Under the pieces are notes generated by a model. That model was given only the letters and a program-made list of their open reading frames with translations. It made no database searches and was not told where the DNA came from. Positions 1-5,700 of a stretch of DNA of 8,193 nt are shown one piece after another. The stretch covers positions 1 through 8,193 of the forward strand of contig JBEEPT010000140.1 of NCBI GenBank assembly GCA_041190985.1. Direction: 5' to 3'. The stretch is from Malikia sp041190985. GTDB taxonomy: Bacteria; Pseudomonadota; Gammaproteobacteria; Burkholderiales; Burkholderiaceae_C. The position numbers and the translations under genes are program-made. Positions within the stretch are counted from its first letter, which is position 1, and the number at the start of each line of letters is the position of its first letter.

Positions 1-226
1 CCGTGCCCGTGAACGAGCCCGCCAGCGTGCTTGTGCCGCTGCTCGGCGCGTTCCGCCAATTCGAGGTGGCGTTCGTCAGTTCGACGAGCTGCGTGCCCGT
101 GGCAGATGCCGCGCAGTTCGCTGGCTGCGCGCCGGTGTAGATCCGCACCTTCGGCGACGTGCCGATGGTGTCCTCATACTGCTGCAGCAGGTCGCCTCGC
201 AGCGTGGTGCCGTACTGTCGTGCCAT
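1..226 (-). CDS. Conserved phage protein of unknown function, N-terminal 75 residues (3' end beyond window)
   Basis: The frame opens with ATG at 226-224 and stays open to the left edge, giving 75 residues. It begins MARQYGTTLR, then runs through IGTSPKVRIYTGAQPANCAA, a TGTQLVEL segment and a Ser/Thr/Gly-rich stretch ending SFTGT at the edge. I recognise the pattern: many proteobacterial phages and prophages carry a small protein that starts with a short helix, then a 'IGTSP.l.IytG..PanCaa..tGt.l.e..l' core. It is usually annotated hypothetical, and its molecular role is not known to me. The start was chosen because it lies one base past the stop of the upstream hub gene and because the family-like motif begins right behind it. 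There is no signal peptide or membrane segment in the visible part. The position directly after a tip protein suggests a minor virion or tail-tip component, but that is inference. The frame is too short for its product to be identified with certainty. Confidence 0.8.
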   Translation of the reverse strand, partial: MARQYGTTLRGDLLQQYEDTIGTSPKVRIYTGAQPANCAASATGTQLVELTNATSNWRNAPSSGTSTLAGSFTGT

Positions 227-230
227 GTCA
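224..230 (-). promoter_or_regulatory. Stop/start junction TGACATG between hub gene and third gene
   Basis: On the minus strand the hub stop TGA (230-228) is followed by one C and then the ATG (226-224) of the next gene. The bases upstream (about 231-250, read as CCACTGTTCCCTACGGACCC) hold no AGGAGG-like ribosome binding site. Start of the third gene therefore probably depends on ribosomes terminating on the hub gene. The spacing is seen directly; coupling is inferred. Confidence 0.6.
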
Positions 231-2762
231 GGGTCCGTAGGGAACAGTGGGCGGGGTGAAGCTCCCCGTGTAGCGGCTGACGCCCTTCGTCACGCGGATG
301 TCGTCGAGCTTGCAAGTGACGGCCGGCTGCGTCGCGCTGTTGAAGTTGCCTAAGGTGATCGTGCGGTTCGTGGTGCCGTCGTCCACCGTCGTCGCGGTGC
401 CGCTGCCGATGGAGGTTCCCTGCCAGTACAGCGTCCACGTGTAGGGCGAACTCGCGCCCGTGCGCACAAGCGCGAGGTGCCCCTTCGTCGTCGCCGGGAT
501 GGCCGTGCCGGTGAAGATCACCGAGCCGCCGACGATGACGCTCGGGGCGCGCGTGCTGCCGTTGAACCAGACCTGAGCCCCGAGGCCGCCGATCTCGAAC
601 AAGCGTTCCGAGCTCGGCGTGCCGGTGAGGTAGAGCGTGCACTCGAACGTCACCGCGCCCGTGCCCATGTTGTAGGTGGCGCTGCTCGTGGGTGTGTCGA
701 CCTTGCCGAGCGCGCCCGGCACCATGCTGGCCGTGCCGGTGAGCGGCGAAGAGGTCGACGCGGTGATGGTCCCGGAAGACGTGAGCGTGGCCGCCAGCGG
801 CGACGAGTCGAGCCAAGGAGAATCCTGGTCGCAGTGCATCAGCAGCACCACGTTTGACCAGTAGGCATCGTTCAGGACCGTGCCCTGCATCGTGCCGGTG
901 AAGTCGCCGAGCGCGGCCGTCGAGGTGCCGGACTCGGCGCCGCCGCTGGATGCGATGGCACCGTACATCACGCCCGTGAAGTCGCCCAGGCCAGCCACGC
1001 GCGCCGCAGGATCGGCCGGCGGGTCGCCGCTGCCCCCCGGATCGCCGCCGCCACCGCCGCCCGTGCCGGTGTAGGAGCCTTTGTCGCCGCCCCAGACCGT
1101 GAACGTGATCTTCGGCGAGCGGTTGCCCTTGCCGTCTTTCGCGTCGCAGTCGATCACCATGCCGACGATGCGATGCTTCCGGCCTGCAGAGAGTCCGAAG
1201 TAGCGCGTCTGCAGCGTGACGACCTGGTGCAGCTCGAGCGCCAGCAGTTCGGCCGTCATCGGCACGGTGAAGGTGTAGAACCAATGCCGGCCGCCAAACA
1301 GCACGAAGAAGCGCTCCAGCCAGATGCGTTGGTCCCCGGAGGTCTCAAAGTACCGCCCATTGAACGAGACATCGAGATGCTCGGCGCCTGGCTCTGCGAG
1401 CTTTGTCGTTGCGCTGATCCCAGAAAACGCAGCGAACACTTCCCTCGTTAGATAGTCGCGCATTTCGCTTGTTGCGCCCGTGGCGATCTGGCTTGGCGCC
1501 GTGCGCCCAGCCTTGACGGCTACAGACCACCTGGGCACCTCCAAGCCGGCGACCGGAATCCGCTTCAATGCGCCAAGGTCTCCTTCCGTGAATGTGCGCA
1601 CGCTGGTGCTAGGAACCAACGAAGTTGCAAAGCTCGTGCCGTACAGGTAGCCGTCGTCCTCAGGATCAAGCAGGTAGCCGGCGACAAAACGATCTAGGCG
1701 ATCAAACCCGAACCAAGCGTGATAGGCCCCGGCAGCATCGTTGAGCACATCCGCGCATGACTGCTCACCGTCAGCCCATTGCGGCCCGATTGAAAGGCTG
1801 TCGGCAGTGCTGCCGAGCCGCGATGCGCTGGTGCCTGCGCGCATCGCCACATGAGAGGCCACGAGCGCCGGAATGCCAAACCCCCGCCTCGCATGGTCCG
1901 CATCAGTCACAGAGCCATACGCAAAGACGCGCACATCACCGGCAGGCGGCGAGCCAAGCCGAAAGTAGATTGGACCGTTCTTCCAGCCGGCCAAGTAAGC
2001 GCTATTGGTGCCAAACAAGTAGCGGACATTGCCCGCGCTTGGGGCTGTGCTGAGCAGCTCGGCTTCGCTTGTGTAGTTCGCCGATCTGGTGATCTTGACG
2101 GCGTTGTCGAATACGTCGTAGAACGCAAACGTTCCCCCGCTCGTCAGATAGGCGTCGTGCAATCCGCCCGTCCCGGTGCTCGTCAGAAAGTAGATCTGTT
2201 TGACTCGATCTACAAGGATGGGCGTAATGAACCCGGCGTCTCGGTTTACAAACTGCTTCCGCTTTGGCACGGCGCCGGTGCCCTCAAGACCGCCGGTGCC
2301 AGCGAACCCGTCGGAGATGATCGGCTGCTCGAGGTCTTGCATGCCATCGCGCAGCCAGATTGTCAGGCCGCCTATGTCGGCTTCGTGCTTGCGCGCATAG
2401 GCAATTAGCACTGTTGTGAACGCTGCGGGATACGCTGCGCCGAGTTCGCCCCAGCGCAGCACCACGCGCGATCCGGCGATGCCATAGCCGGCCCAGTCGT
2501 CCAGCTCGTTCGACCCCGTGAGGCTCGGCGCCGGGTCGGCCAGGCGGATCACGCCATAGTCGGGCTGTATGGCGCCGCCGAAGCCGTCGCGGCTGAACAG
2601 CGTCGTGCGCATCTGGCCGGGGTTGTCCAGGAACGGACGAACGGCCGTATTCGCGGGCGTGTCAGTGGGCCGTGTCGCCCATGCGTCGGTCCCGAACAGG
2701 AACGTCAGCGTCGAGCCGTCCGCGCTGACGGTCGGCGTGACTTCAAGGACGAAGGTCTTCAT
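228..2762 (-). CDS. Phage tail-tip/hub-like protein with C-terminal LamG domain (844 aa)
   Basis: Probably a distal tail protein that joins the tail tube to the host-recognition apparatus. Residues 1-140 are an N-terminal beta-rich region. Residues 155-283 resemble a segment I know from tail proteins of alpha- and betaproteobacterial siphophages: GTGGLEG, then ITPILVDR, an IYF strand, a 'DNAVKITRSANYTSEAEL' stretch, and FRLGSPPAGDVR. Residues 300-365 include ADVLNDAAGAYHAWFGFDRLDR, close to the 'l....g.wWGFDRLGR' block of the same proteins. Residues 480-558 (LERFFVLFGGRHWFYTF, LLALELHQVVTLQTRYFGL, AGRKHRIVGMVID, KITFTVWGG) match their closing beta domain. A Gly-rich linker (about 559-633) with six Gly in a row and a twice-repeated LGDFTG motif leads to a LamG-like domain (634-842). 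The ATG overlaps the tape measure stop by one base. There is no signal peptide, as expected for a virion protein. The middle of the gene is lower in GC than its ends. The tail-protein call is firm; the hub role is inferred from motifs and position and could be tested by structure prediction. Confidence 0.85.
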   Translation of the reverse strand: MKTFVLEVTPTVSADGSTLTFLFGTDAWATRPTDTPANTAVRPFLDNPGQMRTTLFSRDGFGGAIQPDYGVIRLADPAPSLTGSNELDDWAGYGIAGSRVVLRWGELGAAYPAAFTTVLIAYARKHEADIGGLTIWLRDGMQDLEQPIISDGFAGTGGLEGTGAVPKRKQFVNRDAGFITPILVDRVKQIYFLTSTGTGGLHDAYLTSGGTFAFYDVFDNAVKITRSANYTSEAELLSTAPSAGNVRYLFGTNSAYLAGWKNGPIYFRLGSPPAGDVRVFAYGSVTDADHARRGFGIPALVASHVAMRAGTSASRLGSTADSLSIGPQWADGEQSCADVLNDAAGAYHAWFGFDRLDRFVAGYLLDPEDDGYLYGTSFATSLVPSTSVRTFTEGDLGALKRIPVAGLEVPRWSVAVKAGRTAPSQIATGATSEMRDYLTREVFAAFSGISATTKLAEPGAEHLDVSFNGRYFETSGDQRIWLERFFVLFGGRHWFYTFTVPMTAELLALELHQVVTLQTRYFGLSAGRKHRIVGMVIDCDAKDGKGNRSPKITFTVWGGDKGSYTGTGGGGGGDPGGSGDPPADPAARVAGLGDFTGVMYGAIASSGGAESGTSTAALGDFTGTMQGTVLNDAYWSNVVLLMHCDQDSPWLDSSPLAATLTSSGTITASTSSPLTGTASMVPGALGKVDTPTSSATYNMGTGAVTFECTLYLTGTPSSERLFEIGGLGAQVWFNGSTRAPSVIVGGSVIFTGTAIPATTKGHLALVRTGASSPYTWTLYWQGTSIGSGTATTVDDGTTNRTITLGNFNSATQPAVTCKLDDIRVTKGVSRYTGSFTPPTVPYGP
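237..863 (-). other. LamG-like (concanavalin A-like, Laminin_G_3 type) domain of the hub protein
   Basis: Residues 634-842. It opens with VVLLMHCD.DSPWLDSS, a common opening of phage LamG modules ('vvlLlHfdg..g...fvDsS'). It continues with alternating strands (VTFECTLYL, RLFEIGG, AQVWFNGS, HLALVRTG, YTWTLYWQG, RTITLGNFN) and closes with KLDDIRVTKGVSRYTGSFTPP, the signature ending of these modules. This fold in phage tip and fibre proteins is generally associated with binding surface carbohydrate or mediating contacts between proteins. The ligand cannot be read from the sequence. It ends only two residues before the stop, so it is the terminal, presumably exposed, part of the protein. Confidence 0.85.
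879..995 (-). repeat. Duplicated LGDFTG motif in the linker before the LamG domain
   Basis: Two copies, 26 residues (78 bp) apart: AGLGDFTGVMYGA (residues 590-602, bases 957-995) and AALGDFTGTMQGT (616-628, bases 879-917). Nine of 13 positions are identical in protein. The DNA is also close, sharing the GGCGACTTCAC core. Between the copies lies a Gly/Ser/Ala-rich spacer. Just upstream (1044-1061) is a run of six Gly codons (five GGC, one GGT). The block looks like a flexible or short beta-repeat linker that grew by duplication. Confidence 0.8.
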
Positions 2763-2778
2763 CAGTCCGCCGACGGAC
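2760..2778 (-). promoter_or_regulatory. TGATG stop/start overlap with a small hairpin directly before it
   Basis: The tape measure stop TGA (2764-2762) shares its last A with the hub ATG (2762-2760). Directly upstream, bases 2778-2765 on the minus strand read GTCCG-TCGG-CGGAC, a perfect 5-bp stem with a 4-base loop that abuts the stop codon. No AGGAGG-like site is present in the 25 bases before the ATG. The overlap is the classic arrangement for termination-reinitiation. The hairpin would fold over the place a ribosome binding site would occupy and would be opened by ribosomes finishing the tape measure gene. The arrangement is seen; the regulatory effect is inferred, and a 5-bp stem can arise by chance in GC-rich DNA. 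Confidence 0.5.
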
Positions 2779-5700
2779 GGCCGGAACCGCCCGGCGCCCC
2801 GGATTCAAGGGAGACACCATCGATGAGCGCCGCCGTGTTCTCGTTGATGGCCCTCAGTTCGTCGAGTAGCTCGCGGTGCTCGGCGGCTGCCTGCGTGAGG
2901 CGGGCCTTCTGGTCTTCGACGAGCGCGGTCAGCTTGTCGATCTGGGCCTGCGCGAGCTTCTTCTGCTCCTCGATCGCCTTGGTGTTCTCGGCCTCCCGCG
3001 CGGCCAGGGCTGCATCGATCGCCTGCAGTGCCGCAAGTTCTTCGGCGCTGGTGTCGATCGTGGTCTGATTCAACGCCTGCAGTTCGGCCAGTTGCGCTTC
3101 CAGCGGTGCGATCTGCGAGTCGGCACCGCCCGCGCTGATGGCGTCCAGCGCCCCGGTGACCTCGGCGAAGATCGCTGCATACTCGGCGCTGCTGGCGAAG
3201 TAGGCCCGCGCCTCGTCGAGGTACGCCCGCGCGTTGCCCTGCAGGTTGCTGACCGCGAAGGCGTCGCCGCCTTGAGCCCGCCGCAGCGTGTCTTCGAACA
3301 GCGAGCGCGCGGTGCCGAGCTGGTCGCCGAAGGACAGCGGCGACACGTCGGAGAACCGGAGCGAGTTTGTGAACTGCCCCATCTGCTGCGCCAGTTCGCG
3401 CAGGCGCTGGAAGCCGTCGATCTGGCCGCGTAGCGCCGCGATCTGAGCATCGCGGGCCTTCTTCGTGAGTTCGATCTCGACGGAGAGCGAGGCCTCGCGC
3501 AGTGCTGCTTCTTCCTTGATGCGCTGCAGGATCGTGCGCTGCAGTTCCTGCGCGACAGACACCGGGTCGGCTGCGGTGCCGAGTTGCCCGAATAGTGCCG
3601 ACTCCTTCGACTTCAGCGACGCGATGCGCGCCGATGGCGACAGCGTGCGGAGGTAGGTCTCGTCGATCGTGCCGCGCAGTTGCGCGCGGTAGCCCTGGAG
3701 CGCCTTCTGGCTGTTCAGCAGGTCGGCGAGCGTCTCCTGCACCGTCTTGCCGATGTTGCCCAGCAGGTTGTCGAAGCCGGCCTGCAGGTTCTCCAGTTCG
3801 GCGACGTTGCGCTGATAGGCCTCGGAGACGGTCTCGACGCGGTTGACGACGGACAGATCGCCGAACACCGACTCCAGGTCGCTGATCTTCTTCTGCAAGT
3901 CGTCGATCGCGGCGGCGCGTGCGGCCTCTTCGGCGCTGCGAACCAGTCGCTCGAGCGCCACAGCAGCGTCGACCACGACCTGCTTCGCGTCGGTGCTCAC
4001 GATCGTGAGCTGCACGAACGCGGCGGCCATGTCAAAGATCTGCTGTCGCGACAGACCCAGCAGTTCGTCGGCCGAGAGGTTGCCGCCGATGCCAGACAGG
4101 TTGTCGCTGATGCGCTGCGCGCGCTGGCGGCGCAGGGCCTCCGGCGAGAGGAACGACTCCAGGCCGCTGTCGATGGAGCCCTGAAGGCGCTTCTGCTTCT
4201 CCAGTTCCGCGGCCTGATCCTTCAGCGCCTGGATCTGGTCATAGAGCGCGCGGTTCGACTCTTCCAGCGCCGCACGCTCGCGGTTGCGGATCTCGACCGT
4301 GTTGCCTTGCAGGCGCAGCAGTTCGTCTTCCAGCCGGGACAGTTCGCCTGTGCGCTTGTCCTCGCGCTCCTTCTGCACGCGCGCCAGTTCCTCCGCAGCC
4401 GCTGCGCCCGATGTCTGGATGGCATCGAACGCATCCGCAACACCAAGCAGCGCCGCGAACGCCTCGCGCCCGCTGGCCGTGGTCAGATCCTGCGCGTCAA
4501 CCAGCGCCCGGAAGCCGTCGCGGCTCTTCGGCAACTCAAGGCCGAACTTGCTCAGCGTCTCAGTGATCTGCGCCGTGGCGGCGTCTGCGCGCTCGGCCTC
4601 GCTGTAGAACTTCTGGTAGTAGTTCGCCGCGACCTGCGCGAAGTTGCCGGCACCGCCGAACAGGTCCGACAGCGCGAGCGCAGCCTTCCCGCCGTCCACG
4701 CTGGTCGCCAGCGCCGACAGCCCGAGCTGCTCGAGCACGCTGTTGATCTGCAGCAGGTTGCCGCCGACGCGCTCGATGACCTGCGCGACGGTCTCGCCGG
4801 CCTGGCGGAAGGGCTCGACCTCGTCGGCGAAGGCGCCGAGCAGGGAGTCCGCGAACTGCTGCAGGGCTGCGGTGACGGCCTCGGTGTTCTTGGTGAGGTC
4901 GTCGGTAACCTGCACCTTTATGGCGGTCGAGACGTTTGCGAGCTGGTCGACGGGAAGTCCGAGCGCGTCGCCGTACTTCTTCGCGAGTTCGACGAGCTTG
5001 GCCGCGCCCGCGTCGAGGCTCTTGTCGAGGTCGCCGGTGATGGCGTCGGTGGTGCTGGAGCGCTTGTCGCTGCGGAAGAGCCCGCCCTTCTCCAGGATGT
5101 TCGTCGTGACGCCGCCGGAGAAGTCGCCGCCGCCGCTGATCGTGCCTTCAATGAACTGCGATTCGACCTGCGGGGCCTTGCGGCCGAAGAGGCGATTCAC
5201 GACACCGCCGATGATGCCGCCGACCGCGGCGCCCAGCGCGGTGCCGATCACCGGGACGATGCTGCCGACGATGCCGCCGACCACTGTGCCGGTGTTGACG
5301 GCCGAGTTGCCGCTGTTGCCGCCGAAGGCGCTGTAGCCACCGCTGATGGCCCGGCCTCCGAAGACGCCGACCGCGGCGCCGGCTGCGGCGCTCGCGACGG
5401 AGCCGATGGCCGTGCCGGTTCCGCCAGCGCCACCAGCCGTCCCGAATGCGTTGTTCGTCGCCAGGAACCCGTCGAGCCCAGTCGCCGTCGCGTTCGCGAT
5501 GGTGGTGCCGTAGGCGTTCGCCACGCCCAGGCCCACGGTGCTGAAGCTGGACGCGAAACCCTCGTAGATGGACTTCCCGGCGTTGAACAGGCTTGCGGCC
5601 TGGAAGATGGGCTGCCCGTTGGCGCCGATCTGGGTGCCCTGGCCGCCGCCCGTGAACGCCTGCGCCGCCGTCGTGAGCCCGGCCGCGAACGGCGCGAACA

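Noticed and set aside
228..863. Possible diversity-generating retroelement target (variable repeat) at the hub C-terminus
   Set aside because: The C-terminal domain is LamG-like, not C-type-lectin-like; there is no reverse transcriptase, no template repeat and no adenine-rich codon cluster in the window.
1044..1061. GGC/GGT run as a possible slippage or programmed frameshift site
   Set aside because: The reading frame continues unbroken through the linker into a clear LamG domain, so no frameshift is needed. The run contains a GGT and is not a slippery heptamer.
76..1284. 402-codon minus-strand open frame across the hub end and the third gene start
   Set aside because: It is a different frame from both real genes, its product is an Arg/His/Gly-rich low-complexity string with no domain, and it lies entirely over well-supported coding sequence. 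It is a shadow frame of GC-rich coding DNA.
1851..2408. 185-codon plus-strand open frame in the hub gene
   Set aside because: It is antisense to the conserved hub region, with no recognisable domain. Lower GC in this block does not create a convincing gene.
4644..5336. 230-codon plus-strand open frame opposite the tape measure gene
   Set aside because: The product is Ser/Pro/Ala-rich without domains, and the minus-strand frame carries conserved tape measure sequence throughout.
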